Below, piece after piece: positions 34,086-42,778 of a stretch of DNA of 64,000 nucleotides; position 1 is the first letter of the stretch; each line of letters starts with the position of its first letter. The notes below the pieces were generated by a model that did not search any database, had not been told where the DNA came from, and was given only the letters and a program-made list of their open reading frames with translations. The translations under genes and the position numbers were made by a program. Source of the DNA: an uncultured Dehalococcoidia bacterium (GTDB taxonomy: Bacteria; Chloroflexota; Dehalococcoidia; Lucifugimonadales; UBA3495); NCBI GenBank assembly GCA_951812535.1, contig CATOSK010000005.1, positions 1 to 64,000 of the forward strand, given 5' to 3'.

Positions 34086-34376
34086 ATGAAGTCCGGCATC
34101 TCCTCCCTCCGCCGCCGCATGGTCCTCGCCCGCACCCACATCGTCCTCGACCGGTTGGGGGAGCAGTTCTGCATCGAGTGGCACGTCGCCCGGGTTGACA
34201 GGAAGCCCCTGCCCGAATGGCGTACCTTCACTCGCCGGACCTACGCCGCCGGCATCATGGTTCCCAACCTTTTCCCTCTCATCAACTATCTTGATAGCTG
34301 CCGCGAGAAGGACGAGGACCCGGCCCCCTACAAGCTGCGCATGATGATGGCCCCCTGGACTTCCCCCAACATTTGA
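34086..34376 (+). CDS. Small uncharacterised protein paired with the HTH gene
   Basis: The 96-residue basic protein (SLRRRMVLARTHIVLDRLGEQFCIEWHVARVDRKPLPEWRTFTRRTYAAG...LINYLDSCREKDEDP) has no recognised domain. It follows the HTH gene at 12 bp. A partner or effector role is inferred only from linkage. Confidence 0.6.
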   Translation: MKSGISSLRRRMVLARTHIVLDRLGEQFCIEWHVARVDRKPLPEWRTFTRRTYAAGIMVPNLFPLINYLDSCREKDEDPAPYKLRMMMAPWTSPNI

Positions 34377-34402
34377 CCCCCGGCCCCGTTTCCGCCGGAT
34401 GC

Positions 34403-34432
34403 AAAACACCCCGGGGCATTCGCCCCGGGGTG
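34403..34432 (-). terminator. Terminator of solute-binding protein 1
   Basis: CACCCCGGGGC (34407-34417) pairs with GCCCCGGGGTG (34422-34432); on the minus strand the stem is followed by TTTT (34403-34406). Confidence 0.85.
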
Positions 34433-34475
34433 CGCCGTCCTTGCCGGACGTTGGTTTGCTTGCTGGGTTGCTGGC

Positions 34476-36332
34476 CTACTTGAAGTACATCGTGCTTACC
34501 CGTATGCGCGGGTCGTAGCGCGGCGTCCACACCAGGTCCTCCGACAGGCCGTACACCGCCTGAACGTGGAAGAACGGGATGAACCAGTACTCGTCGTGGG
34601 CCCTCTGCGCGATGGCTTCCATCCGCTCCCGCCGCAGGTCTCCCAGCGGGGTCTCCTGCGCGATGCGGATCTGTTCCTCCAGGTCCGGGTAGCAGACCCG
34701 GCTGTTCACGTTGAAGCAGCTCAGGCGCAGCGTGCCCTGCCGGGCGAAGTCCAGCTGCTCGTTGGAGGTCGCCGTCTCGTAGTAGTGAGTGGTTGCGTTG
34801 ATCGGGGGAGCCGGCCCGCGCTCGGCGCAGTCCATCGCCTCCGCGTAGCCCTCCTGCCCGTTGAACTTGCCGCAGCCGGCCCGCCGGTGGTTGGTGGCCT
34901 GCGCGTTCTCCAGGACCTGCACGGTGGCGTTTACCCCCACCTCGTTCCAGTACCCGACGACGGCTTCATGAAGCTCCACGTCTCGGTACACCCGGCCGCT
35001 GCGGGTGTGAATCCGGATCTCGTTCTCCTCGTCATACCCGGCGTCCGCCAGCAGTTGGCGGGACAGGTCCGGGTCGTACTCGTAGGGCCTCGAGTTCTCC
35101 TCGGTGATGCCCAGGGTCCCCGGCTGGGAGATATTCCCGAAGCACTCGTTCCGGCCGTCGTAGAGGGATTCGACAATCGCCTGGCAGTCAATGGCGTGGG
35201 CCAGGGCCATGCGGACTTCCTTCTTCTTCAGCTCCGGGTGCCAGATGTTGTCGGCGACCAGGGTGTATATCTCGTTGGTGCCCGACTGGATGGCCTGGGG
35301 GACCACCTCGGCGTTCTCAAAGCCGATGTTGTCGGCCCAGTCGGCCTCGCCCGTCGAGACCATGCCGGCTCGGACGAAGGCCTCCGAGCGCCAGAGCTGC
35401 CGGACGGTGTTGATGGCCGGGTAGGTCGTGGCGAACACGCCGTCTTTGGGCTGGTAGTCTTCAAAGGCTTCGACCGTAATTTCCACCCCCGAATTCCAGT
35501 TCACGAACTTGTACGGGCCGTTGCTCACCACGGTTCTGGCCCTTTCCTCTTCCGAAGCGCTCTGGTACCAGGCTGGCGCCGCGAACTTGGCGAACATCGC
35601 CTGCCGCGGGAAGATGGGACATGCCCGGCTCTCCCCGCCCGCATCAAGGCAGAGCACGTCCACTGTCAGGTCGTCCACCACCTCGCCCTCGACGAAGCTG
35701 TGCTGGCTGAACCCGCCGCCGTTCAGTCCGGTGCCGTTCTTGTCGATCCCGAACTTGGCCGCGTCGGCGTTCCACGGCTCCCCGTTGTGGAAGGTGATTC
35801 CGGGGCGTAGGAAGAACCGCCACCGGTCGGAAGACACCTGCTCCCACCGGTCAATGCCGGTCAGTCCCTGCACTTCAAAGGTCGTGCCGTCAATCCAGGT
35901 GAACGGGTCCACCGTCAGCTCCTGGCAGACCATGTGGTCAATATTCCCGCTGCACTCGTCGCTGTGAATGTCCATGTTCACCGGCTCGCCGCTCGTCACC
36001 ACCGTGATCGAGTCCCGGCTGGAAACCGGAGCGGGAGCTTCCACCGCCGGCTGTGGCGCCGCCGTGGGTGCGGGAGCCGCAGATCCGCCGGATTCCGACG
36101 GGGCAGCCGGCATGGCAGTGGGAGTCGGCGCTGCAATCGCCACCGTGGCCGTGGGTTGGGGAGCCTCCGAGGCTCCGCTGGCGGCTCCTGTCGAGCCTGC
36201 CGGTTCTTGAGATCCCTGCGACGGCGTGTCCGAAGGACTGCCGCAGGCAACGAGGATGACGGCCAGCAGCCCGGCCAATGCCATTATTAAAATCGCGCCC
36301 TTCTTGGCGCCTTGGGTTGGGTGTCTCATCAA
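34476..36332 (-). CDS. ABC transporter substrate-binding lipoprotein, family 5 (SBP 1)
   Basis: The 618-residue protein is an extracytoplasmic family-5 (DppA/OppA-type) binding lipoprotein: lipobox LVAC (Cys about 30), a roughly 75-residue Ala/Pro/Thr linker, then the two-lobed binding domain with FFLRPGITFHNGEPWNADAAKFGID, ELKKKEVRMALAHAIDCQAIVESLYDGRNECFG and DPDLSRQLLADAGYDEENEIR. Family members bind peptides, nickel, sugars or other organics; the ligand is unknown. It carries paired cysteines (C-x9-C, CPIFPR, DC...C, SCFNVNSRVC) like its paralogues. It is the most diverged of the tandem six. No permease or ATPase is adjacent. Confidence 0.93.
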   Translation of the reverse strand: MMRHPTQGAKKGAILIMALAGLLAVILVACGSPSDTPSQGSQEPAGSTGAASGASEAPQPTATVAIAAPTPTAMPAAPSESGGSAAPAPTAAPQPAVEAPAPVSSRDSITVVTSGEPVNMDIHSDECSGNIDHMVCQELTVDPFTWIDGTTFEVQGLTGIDRWEQVSSDRWRFFLRPGITFHNGEPWNADAAKFGIDKNGTGLNGGGFSQHSFVEGEVVDDLTVDVLCLDAGGESRACPIFPRQAMFAKFAAPAWYQSASEEERARTVVSNGPYKFVNWNSGVEITVEAFEDYQPKDGVFATTYPAINTVRQLWRSEAFVRAGMVSTGEADWADNIGFENAEVVPQAIQSGTNEIYTLVADNIWHPELKKKEVRMALAHAIDCQAIVESLYDGRNECFGNISQPGTLGITEENSRPYEYDPDLSRQLLADAGYDEENEIRIHTRSGRVYRDVELHEAVVGYWNEVGVNATVQVLENAQATNHRRAGCGKFNGQEGYAEAMDCAERGPAPPINATTHYYETATSNEQLDFARQGTLRLSCFNVNSRVCYPDLEEQIRIAQETPLGDLRRERMEAIAQRAHDEYWFIPFFHVQAVYGLSEDLVWTPRYDPRIRVSTMYFK

Positions 36333-36424
36333 CTAAATCTCCATATCAAGCTTGGTTCCCGTTGGATCAGCCAAAGATTATTGCCTTCCGGTTCCCCACC
36401 TCCTGGATTTCGATAATAGCGCAG

Positions 36425-36453
36425 AATGTAATATAAACCAGTCACAAAGTCAA
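36425..36453 (-). promoter_or_regulatory. Promoter of SBP 1
   Basis: TTGACT (36453-36448, minus strand), 17-bp spacer, TACATT (36430-36425). It predicts a 5' leader of about 85 nt. Confidence 0.6.
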
Positions 36454-36521
36454 TTGAGTGTTACTCAAACCGAGAACCAATAATGACTATTCGCAACCCT
36501 ATGGATCCTGTCCCGCCAAAA

Positions 36522-36553
36522 CAAAAGGCCCCGGGACAACCGTCCCGGGGCCT
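36522..36553 (-). terminator. Terminator of SBP 2
   Basis: AGGCCCCGGGAC (36526-36537) pairs with GTCCCGGGGCCT (36542-36553), with TTTTG following on the minus strand. Confidence 0.85.
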
Positions 36554-36586
36554 CGCAGCGGCCCGAAAGCCGCTTTCGCCGGAAAC

Positions 36587-38359
36587 CTACTGCGTAAAGC
36601 GCATCGTGTTGGCCCTGACTCTGGGAGCGTACAGGGGTTCCCAGTCCAGGTCTGCCGACAGGCCGTAGATGACCTGCACCTCGATAAAAGGTATGAAGAT
36701 ATACTCGTCATAGGCGAAATCGAAGATCTCGACCATGCGCTCGGTCCTCAGGTCGCCCACCGGGGTCGCCGTCGCCTCCTGTACCTTCTCGAAAACTTCC
36801 GGGAAACAGGCCCGGGTGCTCGTGCTCAGGCAGCCTACCCGCCGGTTGGCCTGGACCTGGCCGTCCAGCATCTCGTTGGACGTCGCTGTAACCAGCATGT
36901 GGGATGTGGCGAACGAAGGAGCAGGAGGGTCACGCTGGGCGCAGTCCCAGACGCCAATGTAGTTCGGTTCCTTGGCGAATTGGCCGCAGCCGGCCAACTG
37001 GATTTCCCTGGAGCGGTTGTACTCAAGGAGTTGGAACTCGGCGTTGACACCAACTTCGGCCCAGTACTGGATGACCGCTTCCTGGAACTCCTCGTTGCGG
37101 CAGCAATTGCCTTGCCGGCTGTAGATGGTTATCTTGTTGCCCTCGTCGTACCCAGCCTCTTCCAACAATTGCCTTGCCATTTCCGGGTCGTAAGGATATG
37201 GCTGGGAGTTCCGCTCGGTAACCCCGACCGTCCCGGAGGGGTTGATGTTCCCCCAGCACGGTATGCCTTCCAGCAGGGCGTCCGTGATAGCCTGGCAGTC
37301 AATGGCCAGGTTGAGGGCTTGCCGGACCTTCTTCTTCTTGAGCTCCGGGTGCCACATGGCATCCGGGATCAGCGCGAAGACCTCGCTGGTGGTGGAAAGC
37401 TTGGCTACCGGTACGTTGTTCTTGTTGGCAAACCCGATGTCCGCCGACCAGTCCGCCTCGCCGGTGCGCACCATGGAAGCCCGGACCAGCTCCTCACCCC
37501 GCCATACGTTGGTCACCGTCTTGATGTGGGGGGCTTGCCCGTCCACGACCGAGCTGTCGGGGTTCGGAACATAGTCCTCATAAATCTCCATCTGGATATC
37601 GATGTCCGGGCGCCATTCCACCAGTTTGTAGGGGCCGATACCGTAGAGCTTTTGGTTTCGTTCTTCATCTGGGGCGGAGGCGTACCATCCGGGGGCTTGG
37701 AACCGTCCGAAAATCAGGCCACGGGGAAGAACAGGGCAATCTTCTTCACACACGACCCTGACGGTATATTCGTCCACGACCTCACCGCTGATGGATCCGT
37801 GGTAGCTGTAGCCTGATGAGGCATTGTCCACGTTGCCGTTTTGGTCTAACCCTGCTTTGGCAGTCTCGGCGTTCCACGTCTCGCCGTTGTGGAACTTGAC
37901 CCCTTCGCGCAGGGTGAAATCCCAGTTCTTGCTGTCGACCTGTTGCCAACTATCTACACCGGAGAGAGTAACCACCTCATAAGTGTCGCTCGTGATCCAG
38001 GTCATCGGCTCGTTTACGATAGTGTCGCATACAGCGGTATAGATCACCGCCGTGCAACTGGTGCCCCAAGGATCCATGCTTCCCGGCTGTTCCGGCATGA
38101 CGAAGGTCAGGTGGTCCTTGGCGCTCGTCGGCTCAGCGGGCTCGGGAGCGGGGGCAGATTCGGCTACTGGTGTGGGTGGGGCAGAGGAGTCAGTGGACGC
38201 TTGGGGGGCCGCTGCTGGCGCGGCCGCCGCCGGCTCAGCTGGGGGTGGAGCAGCATCCTCTGCCGCAGTCCCGCAGGCAACCAATAGCAAGACCACAAAT
38301 ACGGCCACCACCGCTGGCCAGGATCGATTCCAAGACAGGGGTCCTCGTCTACCGTTCAT
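36587..38359 (-). CDS. ABC transporter substrate-binding lipoprotein, family 5 (SBP 2)
   Basis: The 590-residue lipoprotein (lipobox LVACG, Cys about 29) shares the design of SBP 3 and SBP 4: short Ala/Pro linker, VMPEQPGSMDPWGTSC, TPLREGVKFHNGETWNAETAKAG-like core, MWHPELKKKKVRQALNLAIDCQAIT, the tandem cysteine motif QGNCCRNEEFQEAV, GCGQF, WDCAQRDPPAP and CLSTSTRACFPE. It belongs to a subgroup with SBP 3 and 4. GGGAG precedes the ATG. It has its own promoter and terminator, so it is monocistronic. The ligand is unknown. Confidence 0.93.
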   Translation of the reverse strand: MNGRRGPLSWNRSWPAVVAVFVVLLLVACGTAAEDAAPPPAEPAAAAPAAAPQASTDSSAPPTPVAESAPAPEPAEPTSAKDHLTFVMPEQPGSMDPWGTSCTAVIYTAVCDTIVNEPMTWITSDTYEVVTLSGVDSWQQVDSKNWDFTLREGVKFHNGETWNAETAKAGLDQNGNVDNASSGYSYHGSISGEVVDEYTVRVVCEEDCPVLPRGLIFGRFQAPGWYASAPDEERNQKLYGIGPYKLVEWRPDIDIQMEIYEDYVPNPDSSVVDGQAPHIKTVTNVWRGEELVRASMVRTGEADWSADIGFANKNNVPVAKLSTTSEVFALIPDAMWHPELKKKKVRQALNLAIDCQAITDALLEGIPCWGNINPSGTVGVTERNSQPYPYDPEMARQLLEEAGYDEGNKITIYSRQGNCCRNEEFQEAVIQYWAEVGVNAEFQLLEYNRSREIQLAGCGQFAKEPNYIGVWDCAQRDPPAPSFATSHMLVTATSNEMLDGQVQANRRVGCLSTSTRACFPEVFEKVQEATATPVGDLRTERMVEIFDFAYDEYIFIPFIEVQVIYGLSADLDWEPLYAPRVRANTMRFTQ

Positions 38360-38455
38360 GAAGCAACTCCCGTTTGGTTATTACGAAACCCGTAGCAATT
38401 ATGCTGTTAGTTGGATCGGATTTAAGTAGATAACCTCCTTTCATCACTTCGGTAC

Positions 38456-38484
38456 GTTATAGATAATGAACAATCGAATGTCAA
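38456..38484 (-). promoter_or_regulatory. Promoter of SBP 2
   Basis: TTGACA (38484-38479, minus strand), 17-bp spacer, TATAAC (38461-38456). A 26-bp palindrome lies 46 bp upstream of the -35 box. Confidence 0.8.
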
Positions 38485-38530
38485 GAGGATTCATTAATAA
38501 TATAATGGATCGAATAATCATAATATCTCA

Positions 38531-38556
38531 ATATACGCTAATATATTAGCGTATAT
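38531..38556. promoter_or_regulatory. Perfect 26-bp palindrome, operator-like
   Basis: The half-site ATATACGCTAATA is followed directly by its exact reverse complement (38544-38556). It lies in an AT-rich stretch between the SBP 3 terminator and the SBP 2 promoter, a normal place for an activator or repressor dyad. No second copy was found in the window. Confidence 0.65.
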
Positions 38557-38593
38557 CGTATCCCCATCCCTCCAACCACTATCCGAAGATACC

Positions 38594-38626
38594 AAAAAAG
38601 GCCCCGGGACAACCGTCCCGGGGCCT
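38594..38626 (-). terminator. Terminator of SBP 3
   Basis: AGGCCCCGGGAC (38599-38610) pairs with GTCCCGGGGCCT (38615-38626); TTTTTT follows on the minus strand. The stem is identical to that of SBP 2. Confidence 0.88.
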
Positions 38627-38658
38627 CGCGTCTACCGAAATCTGTTTTGGCCGGAAAC

Positions 38659-40434
38659 CTACTGTGTGTACCGCATGGTGTTGGCCCTCAGCCTTGGAGC
38701 ATACAGTGGCTCCCAGTCGAGGTTGTCCGCCATCCCGTAGACCAGTTGCACCTCCAGCAGCGGTATGAAGACATGCTCATCGTGGACGAAATTCGCAATT
38801 TCAACGGACCGCTGCTCGCGCAGTTCTCCGATGGGAGTTTGCGAGGCCACTTGCAGCTTCTCCCACATCTCAGGGAAGCAGGCCTTGGAGCTGGTATGGA
38901 GGCAGCCCATCCGCCCGTACAAACGCACCAGGACGTCCAACTGCTCGGTGGAAGTAGCCACGGTGTTGGTGTGGGACGTGGTGAAGGCGGGACCCGGTGG
39001 GTCGCGCTGGGCGCAGTCCCAGACGCCGATGTAAGACTCATCGTCCTTGAACCGGCCACATCCGGAACTGGTCAGTTCCTTCAGCCGGGTGCGCTCGACC
39101 AACTGGAACTCGGCGTTGACCCCGACATCCTGCCAGTATTGCACCACTGCTTCCTGGAATTCCAGGTCCCGGCAGCAGTTGCCCGGGCGGCTGTAGATAA
39201 TGATCTTGTTGTCCCTGTCGTACCCAGCCTCTTCCAACAACTCCTTGGCCCGCGCCGGATCATAAGGATAAGGCGCGGTGTTCTCGGGAGTCAGGCCGGC
39301 CGAGCCGGAGGGCGATATGTTACCCCAGCAAGGAAGACCTTCCAGCAGGGCATCGGTGATTGCCTCACAGTCTATGGCCAGGTTCAGGGCTTCCCGAACC
39401 TCCTTCTTCTTCAGTTCCGGGTGCCACATGATGTCCGGTATCAGGGCATAGACTTCAGTGGTGCCGGACTGTTGCCACTTGGGGACGGCTCCCTTGTTCT
39501 CGAAACCAATGTCGGCGGCCCACTCCGCTTCACCGGTCTCCACCATGGCGGAACGCACCAGCGGTTCGTTGCGCCAGGTATTGGTCACGTACTTGATATG
39601 TGGCGCCTGACCGTCCACGATGGATGTGTCCGGGTTGGGCACGTAGTCCTCGTAGATTTCCATCTGTATGTCAATACCGGGTCGCCACTCTATGAACCTG
39701 TACGGACCAATGCCATAAACGTGGCGGGACGACTCATCCTTCGTCACCGTCTGGTACCACTCCGGGGCTTGGAATCGGTTGAAGATCATGCCCCGTGGCA
39801 GGTTCGGACAATCGGCGCCGCAGACCACCCGCACCACGTACTCGCTGATAACCTCGCCGGTAATCGGTCCGTGGTTGCCGTAGCTCTGGGACGAGTTGTT
39901 CACGTCCCCGTTCTGGTCGATCCCCGCCTTGGCGGTAGTGGCGTTCCACGGTTCGCCATTGTGGAACTTGACCCCCTGTCGCAGGGTGAAGTCCCAGTTC
40001 TTTGCGTCAACCTGTGCCCAGCCTTCAACACCCGACAGGGTTACCACTTCGTAGGTGTCGCTGGTGATCCAGGTCATCGGCTCGTTGACGATTTCGTTGC
40101 ACACCGCCGTGTCCAGGGTTGCGTTGCACGTCGGATTCCACGGGTCAACGCTCCCCGGTTCAGCGGCCATCACAAGGGTGATACTGTCCTTGGCTACGGT
40201 GGTCTCCTCAGGTGCTGGCGCGGCTTCGGCTTGGGGTACCGGAGTGGGTTGGGCAATTTCCTGGGCCGGTGCCGCCGCTGCCGCTGGTTCCGCCGCCGGT
40301 TCGCTGGCGGGAGCCTCGGATGCCGCAGGCTGCTGCGCCGCAGTCCCGCAGGCGACCAGGATTAAGACGAGGCATGCTGCCGCTGCCAGTGGCCAGGATA
40401 AATTCCGGGACAGGGGTCCTCGTTTACCATTCAT
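38659..40434 (-). CDS. ABC transporter substrate-binding lipoprotein, family 5 (SBP 3)
   Basis: The 591-residue lipoprotein (LVACG lipobox, Cys about 29) closely resembles SBP 2 and SBP 4: AEPGSVDPWNPTCNATLDTAVC, KNWDFTLRQGVKFHNGEPWNATTAKAGID, MWHPELKKKEVREALNLAIDCEAIT, LPCWGNISPSGSAGL, RPGNCCRDLEFQEAV, WDCAQRDPPGP and CLHTSSKACFPE. AGGAGAGG precedes the ATG. It has its own promoter and terminator. High similarity to its neighbours marks a tandem gene duplication; ligand specificity probably differs between copies. Confidence 0.93.
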   Translation of the reverse strand: MNGKRGPLSRNLSWPLAAAACLVLILVACGTAAQQPAASEAPASEPAAEPAAAAAPAQEIAQPTPVPQAEAAPAPEETTVAKDSITLVMAAEPGSVDPWNPTCNATLDTAVCNEIVNEPMTWITSDTYEVVTLSGVEGWAQVDAKNWDFTLRQGVKFHNGEPWNATTAKAGIDQNGDVNNSSQSYGNHGPITGEVISEYVVRVVCGADCPNLPRGMIFNRFQAPEWYQTVTKDESSRHVYGIGPYRFIEWRPGIDIQMEIYEDYVPNPDTSIVDGQAPHIKYVTNTWRNEPLVRSAMVETGEAEWAADIGFENKGAVPKWQQSGTTEVYALIPDIMWHPELKKKEVREALNLAIDCEAITDALLEGLPCWGNISPSGSAGLTPENTAPYPYDPARAKELLEEAGYDRDNKIIIYSRPGNCCRDLEFQEAVVQYWQDVGVNAEFQLVERTRLKELTSSGCGRFKDDESYIGVWDCAQRDPPGPAFTTSHTNTVATSTEQLDVLVRLYGRMGCLHTSSKACFPEMWEKLQVASQTPIGELREQRSVEIANFVHDEHVFIPLLEVQLVYGMADNLDWEPLYAPRLRANTMRYTQ

Positions 40435-40530
40435 GAATCCTCTCCTGCATGGGTGTTACGAAATCAGTTGTTATGATGCTTGTTATCAAAAGCGTTATCG
40501 GCAATTATCCCCCTTTCTTTAGTTGGGTAC

Positions 40531-40559
40531 GTTATAGATAAAGGACTCTCTGTTGTCAA
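40531..40559 (-). promoter_or_regulatory. Promoter of SBP 3
   Basis: TTGACA (40559-40554, minus strand), 17-bp spacer, TATAAC (40536-40531). Confidence 0.8.
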
Positions 40560-40665
40560 GAATAATACGTAACAATGAGTGGGGTGACGCATCGCAAAAG
40601 CAGTATCAATCTTCCAAACCAGCGCAAAGCCGACAGTCATCCATCGGCCGCTACTAATGGACATC

Positions 40666-40696
40666 AAAAGGCCCCGGGACGGTTGTCCCGGGGCCT
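40666..40696 (-). terminator. Terminator of SBP 4
   Basis: AGGCCCCGGGAC (40669-40680) pairs with GTCCCGGGGCCT (40685-40696); TTTT follows on the minus strand. Same stem as SBP 2 and 3. Confidence 0.87.
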
Positions 40697-40730
40697 CGCG
40701 TCTACCAAAAGCTGTGTTTGCGCTGAAAAC

Positions 40731-42482
40731 CTACTGGGTAAAGCGCATCGTGTTGGCCCGCAGGCGCGGAGCGTACAGAGGTTCCCAGACCAGGTTGGCT
40801 GACATCCCGTAAACCAGCTGCACCTCGACGAACGGTATGAAGATGTGCTGGTCGTGGATGAAGTCGGCGATCTCCCCCATGCGCTCCTGCCGCAGGTCCC
40901 CCGGTGGGGTGGCCTTCGCTACCAGGAACTTCTCCCAGATCTCGGGGTAGCAGGCGAACGAGCTGGTGTGCAGGCACCCCACCCGCCGGTTGGCCTGGAC
41001 CTCGGTATCCAGCATTTCGTTGGAGGTGGCGGTGGTGCTCATGTGGGACGTATTGAAGTTGGGGCCCGGGGGATCGCGCTGGGCGCAGTCCCAAACTCCG
41101 ATGTAGCTCTCTTCGTCCTTGAACCGGCCGCAGCCGGAACTGGTGATTTCCTTGCTCCGGGTCCGTTCCACTATCTGAAGGTCAGCGGTGATCCCGACTT
41201 CCCGTAGGTAGTTGAGCACGGCTTCCTGGAACTCCGGGTCGCGGCAGCAGCGACCGGAACGAGTGTAAAGAGTTATCTCATTGGCTGGGTCGTATCCGGC
41301 CTCCTCCAGCAACTCCCTGGCCCGGTCCGGGTCATAGGGGTAGGGAGCCGAGTTCCGCTCGGTCAGGCCCACCGTGCCCGAGGGAGAAATGTTCCCCCAG
41401 CAGGGGATCCCGTCCAGCAGGGCATCGGTGATGGTCTGGCAGTCGATGGCCAGGTTGACGGCCTCGCGCACCTTCTGCTTCTTCAGTTCCGGGTGCCACA
41501 TAGTATCCGGAACAAGGGCGTAAACCTCGCTGGTGCCGGACTGCCGGAACTGGGGCACCTGGTCCTTCTTGTCAAAGCCGATGTCGGCAGCCCATTCCGC
41601 CTCACCCGCCTGGATCATGGAGGCCCTGACCACCTCTTCACCCCGCCACACATTGGTGAGGTACTTGATATTGGGGGCTTGGCCGTCGACGATGGACGTG
41701 TCCGGGTTGGGCACGTACTCATCATAGGCTTCCATTTGAATGTCGATGCCCGGACGCCATTCAATCAGCTTGTACGGACCGATGCCGATGACAGTGCGGC
41801 CCCGGTCGGTTGAACTGGCCGAGGCGTACCACTCGGGAGCCTGCATCCGGCTGAAAATCATCCCTCTGGGCAGGATGGGGCAAGCAACTTCGCAGTTGAC
41901 TTCCAGAGTGTAGTCGTCCACTACCGTCCCCGAGATGGGTCCGTGGTAGGTGTAGCTCTGCGAGGAGTTGTTGACGTCCCCGTTCTGGTCCACGGCGGCC
42001 TTGGCGGCCGTCGCGTTCCACGGCTCACCGTTGTGGAACTTCACGCCCTGGCGCAAGGTGAAATGCCAGGTATCCTCGTCAACCTGTGACCAGCTTTCGA
42101 TGCCCGACAATGGCACCAACTCGAAGTTGTCGCTGGTAATCCAGGTGAATGGCTCGTTGACGATTTCGTTGCACACCGCCGTGTCCAGCGTCGCGTTGCA
42201 GTTGGGGTCCCAGGGGTCCACACTGCCCGGCTCGGCTGGCATTACGATGGTTATGCTGTCCTTGGCCCCCGTCGTATCGACGGGTGCGGGCGCGGATTCC
42301 GCTTGGGCCACCGGCGTAGGTTGGGCTGGCGCTTCGGCCGGTGCCGACACTGGTTCGGCCGCCGCTGGAGCGCCGGGTTGCTCTGCGGCTGTGCCGCAGG
42401 CGACCAACATCAGAACAAGGAAAACTGCTAATCCCCAGTGCCATATCCTGGTTTCGGAAAAAGGTTCCGGTTTTCTTCTCAT
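40731..42482 (-). CDS. ABC transporter substrate-binding lipoprotein, family 5 (SBP 4)
   Basis: The 583-residue lipoprotein (LVACG lipobox) is the third member of the SBP 2/3/4 subgroup: CNATLDTAVCNEIVNEPFTWI, CEVACPILPRGM, MWHPELKKQKVREAVNLAIDCQTIT, RSGRCCRDPEFQEAV, GCGRF, WDCAQRDPPGP and CLHTSSFACYPE. I chose the ATG at 42482 because AGGAGG lies six bases upstream; in-frame ATGs at 42488 and 42515 lack a usable site. Own promoter and terminator. No transporter genes are adjacent. Confidence 0.92.
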   Translation of the reverse strand: MRRKPEPFSETRIWHWGLAVFLVLMLVACGTAAEQPGAPAAAEPVSAPAEAPAQPTPVAQAESAPAPVDTTGAKDSITIVMPAEPGSVDPWDPNCNATLDTAVCNEIVNEPFTWITSDNFELVPLSGIESWSQVDEDTWHFTLRQGVKFHNGEPWNATAAKAAVDQNGDVNNSSQSYTYHGPISGTVVDDYTLEVNCEVACPILPRGMIFSRMQAPEWYASASSTDRGRTVIGIGPYKLIEWRPGIDIQMEAYDEYVPNPDTSIVDGQAPNIKYLTNVWRGEEVVRASMIQAGEAEWAADIGFDKKDQVPQFRQSGTSEVYALVPDTMWHPELKKQKVREAVNLAIDCQTITDALLDGIPCWGNISPSGTVGLTERNSAPYPYDPDRARELLEEAGYDPANEITLYTRSGRCCRDPEFQEAVLNYLREVGITADLQIVERTRSKEITSSGCGRFKDEESYIGVWDCAQRDPPGPNFNTSHMSTTATSNEMLDTEVQANRRVGCLHTSSFACYPEIWEKFLVAKATPPGDLRQERMGEIADFIHDQHIFIPFVEVQLVYGMSANLVWEPLYAPRLRANTMRFTQ

Positions 42483-42576
42483 ATACATCCTCCTGCGTGT
42501 TGAATCCGGATTCATGTGTATTGATGTAGCAATTTGCTGTCTTTAGTAAAAAGCATTGCACCAATATCAGTAGTAC

Positions 42577-42605
42577 GTTATAGACATGGTGGAGAAGCTT
42601 GTCAA
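42577..42605 (-). promoter_or_regulatory. Promoter of SBP 4
   Basis: TTGACA (42605-42600, minus strand), 17-bp spacer, TATAAC (42582-42577). Confidence 0.8.
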
Positions 42606-42727
42606 GGCGGGTTCCGCCGTTTCCAGCAAGGGTGACGGGGATGTTCTGAATCCAAAAATTATGGCCCGCCGCCCACATGCCACGGCAAGCTAGCCACCCC
42701 CACGCTAAGGAAGATCGGAAAAGAAGA

Positions 42728-42752
42728 GCGCCCCGGGTTAACCCCGGGGCGC
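42728..42752 (-). terminator. Terminator of SBP 5
   Basis: GCGCCCCGGG (42728-42737) pairs with CCCGGGGCGC (42743-42752), 26 bases after the stop. The following tract is U-poor. Confidence 0.7.
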
Positions 42753-42778
42753 CGGAAAGACCTGATCAGTCAGCCAGG

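Noticed and set aside
34086-34376. Prophage
   Set aside because: Only one terminase-like small protein; no capsid, tail, integrase or lysis genes nearby.
38647-40365. Long plus-strand frame opposite SBP 3 (similar ones opposite SBP 1, 2 and 5)
   Set aside because: These are antisense images of a conserved gene family, so their mutual similarity is not evidence for coding.
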